NCBI GenBank assembly: GCA_025997595.1
Contig: BNUU01000001.1
Location: 321,100 to 385,099 of the forward strand
Direction of reading: 5' to 3'
DNA length: 64,000 bases
DNA from: Spirochaetia bacterium
GTDB lineage: Bacteria > Spirochaetota > Spirochaetia > Treponematales > Breznakiellaceae
Shown here: positions 1 through 7,986 of the stretch, one piece after another
Layout: the number at the start of each line of letters is the position of its first letter
Numbering within the stretch: the stretch's first letter is position 1
Notes under the pieces: generated by a model
Seen by the model: only the letters and a program-made list of their open reading frames with translations
The model's database searches: none
What the model was told of the DNA's origin: nothing
Program-made: the position numbers and the translations under genes

Positions 1-808
1 CGGCGCGGATTTCCGCAGGATACTCAAAGCGGTGGGTCAGGGTACCATGTTCGATGTCGTTCACGTATTCGTCGTAGAACTCATTGGCATTGGTCTGCAT
101 TTCCACCAGGGTGCTGGGATTGGCGGTGATGATGAGGTGGGCGTCCCGCTCAATACCCATACGCATGATGGCGTAATACCGGGCCTTGTAATCGGCAATA
201 TGAAATACATCCGCCGGGGCAGTATGGAGGACCTTCATGAACTCCGGAATATCCCGCTGACTCACCCCGGAAAGGGAGCCGTAGAGGGTACCATCCGGGG
301 CGGCGCCTTCTACGGCCTTACCCACAATGGAGAGGGTGGGACCGTAAAACACCGTGGGCTTGTTCCGAATCAGGACATAAAACCCGATCTGGTTCATCTT
401 TTTATAGGCATCATGATAGTACTGCTCGGAAACGGGTATCCACTTGGGTTCATTGGTGGTCCCGCTGGTGGTGGCGTAGAGCTTCGGCTTGCCGGGGAAC
501 AAAACATCCGTTTCACCTGACTTGTGGCGCTCCACATAGGGCTTGAGGGCATTATAATCGTTTACGGGAACATTTTCATCGTATAACCGGAACAATTCTT
601 CCGGGGTAAGGGCCGCCAGGATATCCTCAAAGTGATGCTCCTTGCCGTAAACCGTGTCCTTCGATTGGGTCAGTACCTGCCTGAGGGCTTTCGCCTGGGT
701 TTCTTTGCCATGCTGAGAGGCCTTGGTCATTTCAGCCAGCCCTTTTTTCCCGATGATGGTGAGCGCCAGCCGGATAAGCCACCATCCCTTTAACCTTGGT
801 TCCTTCAT
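1..808 (-). CDS. GH3 auxin-responsive promoter family protein, partial (C-terminus outside window)
   Basis: About 269 N-terminal residues are present; the gene runs off the left edge. The start is the ATG at 808-806, preceded by AGGA, 14 bases after the stop of the upstream paralogue at 823. The reading frame is a close paralogue of the next gene: both have the N-terminus (K/P)WWLIRLALTIIGKKG, an ATP/AMP-binding motif of the type YATTSGTTxEPKWIP, and the segment GVSQRDIPxFM. GH3 enzymes belong to the ANL-like adenylating superfamily and conjugate acyl acids to amino acids in plants; the substrate of bacterial members is unknown. It is cotranscribed behind the second copy and is probably a tandem duplicate. 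Confidence 0.85.
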   Translation of the reverse strand, partial: MKEPRLKGWWLIRLALTIIGKKGLAEMTKASQHGKETQAKALRQVLTQSKDTVYGKEHHFEDILAALTPEELFRLYDENVPVNDYNALKPYVERHKSGETDVLFPGKPKLYATTSGTTNEPKWIPVSEQYYHDAYKKMNQIGFYVLIRNKPTVFYGPTLSIVGKAVEGAAPDGTLYGSLSGVSQRDIPEFMKVLHTAPADVFHIADYKARYYAIMRMGIERDAHLIITANPSTLVEMQTNANEFYDEYVNDIEHGTLTHRFEYPAEIRA

Positions 809-822
809 AGTTTTTTCCTCAT

Positions 823-2523
823 TTACCGAACCAGTTCTTTAAACAGGGCATGGCGTTTTTCATCCTGCATCAGAAGGTTTACCTTGAACTGGCCGTCCCG
901 GTAGCCCTTGTCAATACAGGTTGACTTGAACTTCTCGAAGGATTCGTTCACCAGCAGCGCCGTTTCAGGGTACTTGAGACGATCCGATGAGCGTTTTGCC
1001 TCGTATTCTATGTTGTACTTTTTCAGGTATTCATCGAGGACCCGGGTGAAGTTTTCAGCCTTTTCCTGGGTGATATCGGAATTGACAAATTCGTAGTAGA
1101 ACCGGTAGATTGACCTGTTCACATCGGCAAAACCCACAAAGAAAACCACCTGGTTGCCCGTATCCCGTTCCGCCGCGTGTACCGCCTCGATAAACTGCCG
1201 TTCATGGAGTTTTTCGCCGGTAATGCTTACGGTGCCATTTACCTTCTGGATCATCTTTATAGTGGGGAATTGGTTTACAAAGCCGGTGATCTCAATCAGG
1301 TCGTTCATGTTGTACCGGTAGAGCCCGGCGGAGGTGGTCACGACTATGCAGTACCGCTGGCCTTTTTTCACCTCGTACATCTGGTAGATATGGGGATTCT
1401 CGCTTTCCAGCTCCGATTCATGGATAAATTCAAAGTATACCTTGTGGCCGAAAAGAACCGTATCCGGGGAATTGCTCCGCAGCACGATACCGGCCTTGCA
1501 TTCACTGGCAAAGTAGCCCATTTCGTGGAACACACAATTATCGGGGAAGGAATCCCTCACCTTTCCAAGGAACAGGCCCGTATTGCCGCAGAACCAGACA
1601 TTGACCACCTGCATGTTGGGCCAGTAATGCTTGGGCAGCACGTTCCCGTAGCGCACCCGTAATTGCCGCAGTTCCGCCGCCCGCTCGGGATTCGGCTTGA
1701 GCCTGGCCTCCAGGGCGGAGCGGATGTCATCGGGGATGGGGAATTTCCGGCTCAGGGTGCCGTTTTCAATATCTTCAACATAGTCATCGTAAAATTCGAC
1801 GGCGTTGTTCTGCATTTCTACCAGGGTACTGGGGTTGGCGGTGATGATCAGGGTGCAGTCCTGTTCGATGCCCATCCGCATGATCGCGTAATACCGGGCC
1901 TTGTAATCGGCAATTTTGAAAACATCCGCCGGAGCGGGGTGGAGATGCTCCATAAAGCCGGGAATATCCCGCTGGGAGATCCCCGAAATGGAGCCGTATA
2001 CGGTCCCGTCCGGGGCGGCCCCTTCTATGGCCTTGCCCACGATGGAAAGGGTCTTGCCGTAAAACACCTTGGGCCTGTTGGCAATCATGGTATAAAACCA
2101 GAGCTGGTTCATCACCTTGTACACTTCCTGATAGTACTGCTCGGTGATGGGTATCCATTTGGGTTCCTTGGTGGTACCACTGGTGGTGGCGTACATTTTC
2201 GGCTTGCCGGGGAAGAGGATGTTCGCCTCCCCCTGCTTGTGCCGTTCCACATAGGGCCTGATGTCTTCGTAATCATTGATGGGAACTTCTTTCCGGTACC
2301 GTTCAAACAGGTCCTGGGCGCTTTTAGCCTCAAGGATCGCGTCAAAATGATGTTCCTTACCATACACCGTATCTTTGGCAATGCTGAGGAAACTTCGCAG
2401 GGTCTGTTCCTGGGCCTTTATGGCATTTTGTGAGGACCTCATAAGTTCCCCGATGCCTTTCTTGCCGATGATGGTCAATGCCAGGCGGATTAACCACCAG
2501 TTTTTAACCTTTTTTATGGCCAT
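823..2523 (-). CDS. GH3 auxin-responsive promoter family protein
   Basis: 566 residues, about the full length of a GH3 acyl-acid-amido synthetase. Visible motifs in order: YATTSGTTKEPKWIP (nucleotide-binding loop, about residue 110), GYFASECKAGI (equivalent of the YxxSE adenylate motif, about 340), and YRYNMNDLIEITGF (hinge-type motif, about 405). Known GH3 proteins adenylate a carboxylic acid and transfer it to an amino acid; the substrate here cannot be read from sequence. There is no signal peptide, so it should be cytoplasmic. A GGAG ribosome site precedes the ATG. A promoter (TTGACA/GATAAT) lies directly upstream, and the shorter-spaced paralogue follows in the same transcript. The GH3 family call is solid; function is open. 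Confidence 0.88.
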   Translation of the reverse strand: MAIKKVKNWWLIRLALTIIGKKGIGELMRSSQNAIKAQEQTLRSFLSIAKDTVYGKEHHFDAILEAKSAQDLFERYRKEVPINDYEDIRPYVERHKQGEANILFPGKPKMYATTSGTTKEPKWIPITEQYYQEVYKVMNQLWFYTMIANRPKVFYGKTLSIVGKAIEGAAPDGTVYGSISGISQRDIPGFMEHLHPAPADVFKIADYKARYYAIMRMGIEQDCTLIITANPSTLVEMQNNAVEFYDDYVEDIENGTLSRKFPIPDDIRSALEARLKPNPERAAELRQLRVRYGNVLPKHYWPNMQVVNVWFCGNTGLFLGKVRDSFPDNCVFHEMGYFASECKAGIVLRSNSPDTVLFGHKVYFEFIHESELESENPHIYQMYEVKKGQRYCIVVTTSAGLYRYNMNDLIEITGFVNQFPTIKMIQKVNGTVSITGEKLHERQFIEAVHAAERDTGNQVVFFVGFADVNRSIYRFYYEFVNSDITQEKAENFTRVLDEYLKKYNIEYEAKRSSDRLKYPETALLVNESFEKFKSTCIDKGYRDGQFKVNLLMQDEKRHALFKELVR

Positions 2524-2553
2524 ATATTTCTCCTTTAGTGTATCAACATACCC

Positions 2554-2581
2554 ATTATCACAAAATAATGAAAGATGTCAA
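2554..2581 (-). promoter_or_regulatory. sigma-70-type promoter for the GH3 pair
   Basis: On the minus strand TTGACA (2581-2576) is followed after 16 bases by GATAAT (2559-2554), about 30 bases upstream of the GH3 start codon. Confidence 0.6.
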
Positions 2582-2683
2582 TTACTCATTAGTGTCTCCT
2601 TCGCGCAAGCGTTCTTGGCCGCCGCACTATTTAAACGAAGTTTCGCGTAAAACTCATTATTTTTTATCCGATACTTAAAGAGT

Positions 2684-4282
2684 ATGAATTCCCTTGCAGT
2701 ATTATACGGAGGCCGCCTTTTTCCCGCCGCCTTCGAAAAAGTTTTTGACGGGAAAAGCGCTTTGGAACTGGCCGTGGAACGGGTCAGGCTTTTCCCCGGT
2801 ACGGGTAAGGTGGTCTTTTTGGGCACAGAAGGAATGGTCCCTTCCGGGCTTCCCGGCGATGTGACCGTGGTGTCACAGCCCGCCTGGACCCGGAAGAAGC
2901 TCCTGGAAACCCTGTCCGCCCTGGGCGCGGGCTTCGACCTTACCTTTTTTGCCTGGGCGGACTGCCCCTTCCTTGACCCGGTCCTCGCCGCCGCCATTGC
3001 GGAACGGCATCTGAAATACGCCGCAGAGTACTCCTATGCCGACGGCTGGCCCTACGGTTTTGCCCCGGAGATCCTCTCCCCGGGCACCGCCGGGATCCTT
3101 GCCAAAATCGCCGGGGAAGATGAGAGCCCGGTGGAACGGGACAGCCTTTTTGCGGTATTACAGAAGGATATCAACGCCTTCGACATCGAAACTGAAATTT
3201 CTTGCCTAGACCTCCGCAGCCACCGCTTAAGCCTCAGCGCCGATTCCGGGCGGAACCTCCTGCTTTTGACCCGCTTCGCCCAGGCTGCCGCAGGGGGCGG
3301 CGCCGGGGACACAGGCACGGCTTCACCCATTCCGGCGGCGGCGGATGCCGCGGGCATTATCGCCTCCAAACCGGAAATTTTGCGGACCCTGCCCAATTTT
3401 TACCCCATCCAGGTATCAGGGGCCTGTCCCCAATCCTGCGCCATCTGTCCTTATCCGCAATTTGTCGGCGATGGCCCCGGCGGCTTTATGGACCCCCATC
3501 AATTTGAATCCCTTTTGGAGAAAATTATCGCCTTTTCAGGGGATGCGGTGATCGATTTGTCCCTTTGGGGGGAAATCAGCCTTCATCCCCGGCGGCTGGA
3601 ACTGGTCAGGCTGGTCCTGGAAAGGCCGGAACTGTCACTTATCATCGAAACCTCCGGGGTGGGCTGGAAAAACGGGGACCTTGAGGCCATCGCGGGCTTT
3701 GCCGCCGCCGCCGGGGCGGCCAATCGCCAGAGCCCCCTGCCGCCCCTGTCCTGGATCGTCTCCCTTGACACCGCCGATCCCCAGCGTTACCGGGAAATCC
3801 GGGGGCCGGGCTTTGCGGAGGCGGTGGACTGTGCGAAAAAACTCCTTGCCCTCTTCCCCAAAGACGCCTATGTGCAGGCGGTGCGGACTGCGGGGGCGGA
3901 GGATGATATCGAAAAATTTTACCGGTCCTGGAAGGAGGCGGCTCCCCATGGGGCGGCCAATATCATCATCCAGAAATACGATGACTTCTGCGGGGCCCTG
4001 CCCAGGAAGCAGGCTTCCGACCTTTCCCCGGTACAGCGCCAGCCCTGCTGGCACCTCATGCGGGATTTGCCGGTTCTGCTCAACGGTACGGTTCCCCTCT
4101 GTCGGGAAGATCTGTCCGTTGGACGCCGGATTCTGGGGAATGCCTTCGGCGATTCACTGGAAACCATCTGGGAGCGGGGGGCGAAATTTTATGAAGAACA
4201 GTGTATGAAGGCCGGCGCAGGGGGCCCGAAATATTCAGATTCCTGTGCGGGGTGTGATGAATACTATACCTACAACTTTTAA
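2684..4282 (+). CDS. spiro-SPASM radical SAM protein
   Basis: 532 residues in three parts. Residues 1-170 resemble a nucleotidyltransferase fold (segment FFAWADCPFLDP, like the metal-binding D of MobA/SpsF-type enzymes). Around residue 245 is the radical SAM cluster motif CPQSCAIC (CxxxCxxC). The C-terminus carries a SPASM-type cysteine set (CWHLM, PLCREDL, CMKAG, SCAGCDEYY). This architecture matches the spirochaete-restricted spiro-SPASM family, whose reaction is unknown; SPASM enzymes generally modify peptides or proteins and use auxiliary Fe-S clusters. It is the first gene of a tightly packed operon with sugar-activation-like genes. The ATG has only a weak purine stretch upstream. Family assignment is confident; substrate is not. 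Confidence 0.85.
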   Translation: MNSLAVLYGGRLFPAAFEKVFDGKSALELAVERVRLFPGTGKVVFLGTEGMVPSGLPGDVTVVSQPAWTRKKLLETLSALGAGFDLTFFAWADCPFLDPVLAAAIAERHLKYAAEYSYADGWPYGFAPEILSPGTAGILAKIAGEDESPVERDSLFAVLQKDINAFDIETEISCLDLRSHRLSLSADSGRNLLLLTRFAQAAAGGGAGDTGTASPIPAAADAAGIIASKPEILRTLPNFYPIQVSGACPQSCAICPYPQFVGDGPGGFMDPHQFESLLEKIIAFSGDAVIDLSLWGEISLHPRRLELVRLVLERPELSLIIETSGVGWKNGDLEAIAGFAAAAGAANRQSPLPPLSWIVSLDTADPQRYREIRGPGFAEAVDCAKKLLALFPKDAYVQAVRTAGAEDDIEKFYRSWKEAAPHGAANIIIQKYDDFCGALPRKQASDLSPVQRQPCWHLMRDLPVLLNGTVPLCREDLSVGRRILGNAFGDSLETIWERGAKFYEEQCMKAGAGGPKYSDSCAGCDEYYTYNF

Positions 4283-5354
4283 CGATACCCTGCCTTCCTA
4301 CACGGCGGTAGGGGGGAATGAGCGGCTCGCCTCCACGGGATTTTCGGCGGTACTCCTCAACCGCGGGGGCCGCTATCCCCGGCGGACCCTCTTTCAGGAA
4401 CTGGAAAAAGCCGGTTTTGACTATGTTATTTCCATAGAAAGCTCCCGTGAGCGCTACGATGTGGAGGAACTTTCGGGCCGCTTCCCCTTTGTGCGGTTCA
4501 TCCTCCTTTCAGAGGATATCAGTCCCGGGGAACAGATCAACCTGGCGGTGGCGGAACTTTCCGGCCCCCTCTTTTTTGTACTCTGGAATGACCTCAGGAT
4601 ACTGTCGGGCGGCGGGGCCTCCCGAATGGCGGAACGGCTCTGCCAGAGCCAGGAGGAGCTGCAAAAAACTGAGGGGAACGGCAGTGCCTTCAAGCGGCTC
4701 TGTACGGTCCCGGTGATACAGAACGCCCGGTGCGAAACCCTTCCCACCCTGATCGCCCCGGCGGTGAGCCGGAACATGGTCAAAACCCTGGTCTTTGCCC
4801 CCCTCAAGGAGGGGCTCCCCAGTCTCTACCCCTTTGACGGTGTCGGCATCTACGACCGGGACCGGTTTATCCGCCTGGGGGGCTTTGACGCTACCCTGAA
4901 AAATCACCATTGGCAGCTCATGGATTTTGGGTTCCGCTCCTGTCTTTGGGGTGAAGAAATCAGCGTTACCCAGGCGGTTAAACTTTCCTACGACGGTGAA
5001 ATTCCCGCCATGGACAACACCCCCGAAGCAAGTTACCGCCGTTTCTACCTGAAAAATCTGGCCCCGGTCTTCCGGGGGGACTATGCCCATCTGCCCCTGC
5101 GCCGTTTCCCCGGCTACTTCATCCAGTCCGGCGGGGACCCCTTCAGCGCCTGGGAAGAATTTGCCTCCGCACGCCGCTGGGTCAAAACCAACCGCTACCG
5201 CTTCCGGAACGATGCCCGGGCCGTCACCGACCTCTGGGAGGACCTCGACCCCTCCCGCGTTGAATCCGCCGATCCCCCCGGGGGTGAGGGCGAAGGCGCC
5301 CCAAAGGACGAAGGCGGCCCAAAGGACCAAGGTGTCCTTAAGGACACCCCGTGA
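4257..5354 (+). CDS. glycosyltransferase family 2-like protein
   Basis: 365 residues from the ATG at 4257 (a GTG at 4245 in frame is possible), overlapping the end of the spiro-SPASM gene by 26 bases. The N-terminal half looks like a GT-A fold (VISIESSRERYDVEEL, then FFVLWNDLRIL as a possible acidic metal site), and the segment GGFDATLKNHHWQLMDFGFR near residue 220 is the GGFDE-type acceptor region seen in GT2 proteins. No transmembrane segment is visible, so it is likely cytoplasmic. The last 25 residues are low complexity (PKDEGGPKDQG) and end at an 18-base palindrome just before the next gene. Probably transfers or recognises a nucleotide sugar, but the catalytic residues are not certain. 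Confidence 0.55.
   Translation: MNTIPTTFNDTLPSYTAVGGNERLASTGFSAVLLNRGGRYPRRTLFQELEKAGFDYVISIESSRERYDVEELSGRFPFVRFILLSEDISPGEQINLAVAELSGPLFFVLWNDLRILSGGGASRMAERLCQSQEELQKTEGNGSAFKRLCTVPVIQNARCETLPTLIAPAVSRNMVKTLVFAPLKEGLPSLYPFDGVGIYDRDRFIRLGGFDATLKNHHWQLMDFGFRSCLWGEEISVTQAVKLSYDGEIPAMDNTPEASYRRFYLKNLAPVFRGDYAHLPLRRFPGYFIQSGGDPFSAWEEFASARRWVKTNRYRFRNDARAVTDLWEDLDPSRVESADPPGGEGEGAPKDEGGPKDQGVLKDTP
5331..5348. promoter_or_regulatory. 18-base perfect palindrome at gene junction
   Basis: GGTGTCCTTAAGGACACC is perfectly self-complementary and ends 2 bases before the GTG start of the SpsF-like gene. As RNA it would form a 7-9 bp hairpin covering the position where a ribosome site would be. Confidence 0.4.
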
Positions 5355-6082
5355 CCGCCGTGGTACTCCAGGCCCGGCTTGATTCAAGCCGGCTCCCCGG
5401 TAAGGCCCTGCTGCCCCTGGACGGTAAGCCCCTCATTTTCCGGGTCATGGAGGCCCTGAAAACCGTAAAGGCGGACCTTCACGTCCTCGCCTCCCCGGAA
5501 GACTGCGCCCTATCCTTTACCCCCCTGGCCGAAGAGGCGGGTTTTGTCTTTTGCTCGGGCCCCAAGGATGATGTTCTGGGCCGCTATTGCGGGGTGATCC
5601 GCCGTTTCAATATCGACCGGGTGATCCGGGCCACCGGTGACAACCCCTTTGTCTTTGCCGATGCCGCCGGCGCCCTCAACGAAGAGGCGGTCTCCCTGAA
5701 CGCCGCCTATGCCGGCTACAGCGGCCTTCCTTACGGCGCGGGGGTAGAATCGGTTGCCGCCTGGGCTCTCCTCAAGGCCGATGCCGAAGCCTCAAAATCT
5801 GCCCCTGCGGACAGGGAGGGACCCGAGCGGGAGCATGTCTGCCCCTACCTCTACAAGCATCCGGAACTTTTTCCCCTGCACCGTCCCCTGGCCCCCATCC
5901 ATTGGCAGGGGCCTTCCCTGCGGCTCACCGTGGACACCCTTGAGGATTACAAAGGGGCCGTCGCTCTCTACGCCGCCCTTTCACGTCTCACAGAGACGGG
6001 CTTTCCTATGGGTAAGCTTCCCCCGGGGGCACGGTACCAGGGGGAAACCATCATCGCCGCCTGCAAGGGAATGGGGCGGTAA
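5351..6082 (+). CDS. SpsF-like cytidylyltransferase family protein
   Basis: 243 residues beginning at a GTG that overlaps the previous stop (GTGA). The N-terminus VVLQARLDSSRLPGKALLPL is the hallmark of the SpsF/CMP-KDO synthetase-like nucleotidyltransferases (QARxxSxRLPGK binds the nucleotide), and RATGDNPFVFAD matches the RxTGDxPxxD motif that holds the catalytic metal. Members activate sugars with CTP or similar and occur in spore-coat and flagellin glycan gene sets. Its place between a GT2-like protein and a PseG-like/methyltransferase fusion supports a role in making an activated sugar. The exact sugar is unknown. Confidence 0.8.
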   Translation: MTAVVLQARLDSSRLPGKALLPLDGKPLIFRVMEALKTVKADLHVLASPEDCALSFTPLAEEAGFVFCSGPKDDVLGRYCGVIRRFNIDRVIRATGDNPFVFADAAGALNEEAVSLNAAYAGYSGLPYGAGVESVAAWALLKADAEASKSAPADREGPEREHVCPYLYKHPELFPLHRPLAPIHWQGPSLRLTVDTLEDYKGAVALYAALSRLTETGFPMGKLPPGARYQGETIIAACKGMGR

Positions 6083-7986
6083 TGGGCCTCCCTATTCTCG
6101 CAGTTCCCTGCGTTGAAAAGGGGAGGGGAGGGGGCCATCTGGTCCGTTCCGCCGCCCTGGTCAGGGACCTCCGCGCCCGCGGCCGGGAAGCCTTTCTCTA
6201 TTTACCCGGTTCAGAGGGTATAGCCGGCATTGCCCCCCATTTGAGCCCCTTCCTCAAAGATATCGACCCCGGCCGGATCATTTCCGGCCAAAAAGCCGTG
6301 GCGGCAAAACAATGGGCCTTCATCATCCTGGACCGTTTCAGTACCCCCGCGGAGGAATACCCCTTCTGGTCCTCCCTGGCCCCCCTGATCGGCATCGACG
6401 AAGGGGGCTCTTGCCGGGATGATTTTGACTTCCTCATCGACCTGCTCCCCGGCCCCCCGCGCCGGTCAGGGCCGAACATCCTGGACCTCTCCCTGCTTCC
6501 CCTGCCGAAAAACCGCCGGCCCCATCCCTGGGAGACCCCGCAAGCCCCGGCCTGCCGCCTGCCCCCCAGGGTGAAGTTCTCTGCCGGCCAGGCCGCCGCG
6601 CCCCTCAAGGTCCTCATCAGCTTCGGTACGGAAGATCTCGCAGGACTCGGGAAAAGGTGCCAGGCACTGTTTTCCAATCCGCATCTGGCGCTCACCCTGC
6701 TGGGCGGCGCCGCGGGGCAGCGCATCCCCAATCTGTCGGAACATCTTGCCGAATACGACCTGTTGATAACCCACTTCGGCCTTACCGCCTTTGAGGCCAT
6801 ATACGCCGGAACCCCGGTCCTGCTGGTTTCCCCCGGCGCGTACCACGAAAAACTCAGTCGGTCCGCCGGCTTCATCTCCGCCGGTATTGGTAAACGGGGT
6901 GTCCGCCGGGCATCCCGGCTGCTCGCCCGAAAGTCCGGGAGCCGGGAAACCGCCCTTAACCCGGCCTTTTTTGAAAAACTGAACAGGAACTGCCAAAAAA
7001 TCGCCGAAAAATACGGCTTGAGCCAAACCCCGGAACGGAGCTTTGCGGACCTGGCGGAAACAATCAGCCCCCATCTGAGCCGTGCCGCAGGGGGCGTTCA
7101 TGTCTGCCCCGCCTGTGGCGCCCAATCCGCCGCCACCGGGCCCCACCCGGTATCGGCCCGTTTTCCCGACCGGACCTACCGCCGCTGTCCCGGCTGCGGC
7201 ATGGTCTATATGAACCGCCTCAACCCCCCTCCCATCGAATATGAGCGGGAATACTTCTTCGATTTTTACAAAAAACAGTACGGCAAAACCTATATCGAAG
7301 ATTTTCCCAACCTCATCAACATGGGTAAAAAACGGCTCGCCCTCATCAAATCCCTGCTGGCCCATTCCGGCAGCCCTGTTTCCGGCGGTACCGCCGGACC
7401 GCTCCTCGACATCGGCTGCGCCTACGGGCCCTTTTTGCAGGCGGGTCGTGCTGCGGGCTTTGAGCCTACCGGTATCGATCCTGCCGGGGACGCCGTAGCG
7501 TATGTCAAAAAAGAACTCGGGCTGCCCGCCTTCCAGGGTTTTTTCCCGGAGACCACCCTGCCCGAAGTGTTGAAGGACAGCGCCTTCTCCGCAGTGACCC
7601 TCTGGTACGTAATTGAGCATTTCCGCTCTCCCCGGACCGCACTGGAAGAATGCCGCCGCATCCTCATGCCCGGCGGGGTACTGGCCTTTTCCACCCCCTC
7701 TTTTCAGGGCATTTCAAGCCGGAAGTCTCCCCGGAGCTTCCTCGAAAACAGCCCCGCCGACCACTGGACGGTCTGGAGCCCCGGCCGCTGTAAAAAACTC
7801 CTTAAAAAAGCGGGGTTCACCTTAAAAAAAATCGTCGTAACCGGCCGCCATCCTGAACGTTTTCCTTTTATCGGGAACTTCATCGGGCAAAAGCGCGGCC
7901 CGGTATATCAATTTCTGATCCTGTTAAGCCGAATTTTTGGGCTGGGGGATACCTTTGAAGTTTACGCAATAAAGGACAGCATATGA
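6082..7986 (+). CDS. fusion: PseG/GT28-like glycosyl domain + zinc ribbon + SAM methyltransferase
   Basis: 634 residues, starting at an ATG overlapping the preceding stop (TAATG). Residues 1-320 resemble PseG-type nucleotide-sugar hydrolases or GT-B glycosyltransferases: GRGGGHLVRSAALVRDL near the start (GxGHxxR motif) and LLITHFGLTAFEAIYAGTPV around 230 as the donor-site helix. Around residue 345 is a four-cysteine zinc ribbon (CPAC...CPGC). Residues about 430-600 form a class I methyltransferase with LLDIGCAYGPFLQAG as motif I and WYVIEHFRSP as a later motif. The order hydrolase or transferase, zinc ribbon, methyltransferase in one chain suggests a two-step modification of one sugar intermediate. 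Start and stop overlaps on both sides show translational coupling. Confidence 0.75.
   Translation: MGLPILAVPCVEKGRGGGHLVRSAALVRDLRARGREAFLYLPGSEGIAGIAPHLSPFLKDIDPGRIISGQKAVAAKQWAFIILDRFSTPAEEYPFWSSLAPLIGIDEGGSCRDDFDFLIDLLPGPPRRSGPNILDLSLLPLPKNRRPHPWETPQAPACRLPPRVKFSAGQAAAPLKVLISFGTEDLAGLGKRCQALFSNPHLALTLLGGAAGQRIPNLSEHLAEYDLLITHFGLTAFEAIYAGTPVLLVSPGAYHEKLSRSAGFISAGIGKRGVRRASRLLARKSGSRETALNPAFFEKLNRNCQKIAEKYGLSQTPERSFADLAETISPHLSRAAGGVHVCPACGAQSAATGPHPVSARFPDRTYRRCPGCGMVYMNRLNPPPIEYEREYFFDFYKKQYGKTYIEDFPNLINMGKKRLALIKSLLAHSGSPVSGGTAGPLLDIGCAYGPFLQAGRAAGFEPTGIDPAGDAVAYVKKELGLPAFQGFFPETTLPEVLKDSAFSAVTLWYVIEHFRSPRTALEECRRILMPGGVLAFSTPSFQGISSRKSPRSFLENSPADHWTVWSPGRCKKLLKKAGFTLKKIVVTGRHPERFPFIGNFIGQKRGPVYQFLILLSRIFGLGDTFEVYAIKDSI

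Noticed and set aside
1663..2433. Plus-strand ORF opposite GH3
   Set aside because: Shadow of the GH3 gene.
6466..7620. 384-codon minus-strand ORF
   Set aside because: Shadow of the PseG-like/methyltransferase fusion, which has clear family motifs.
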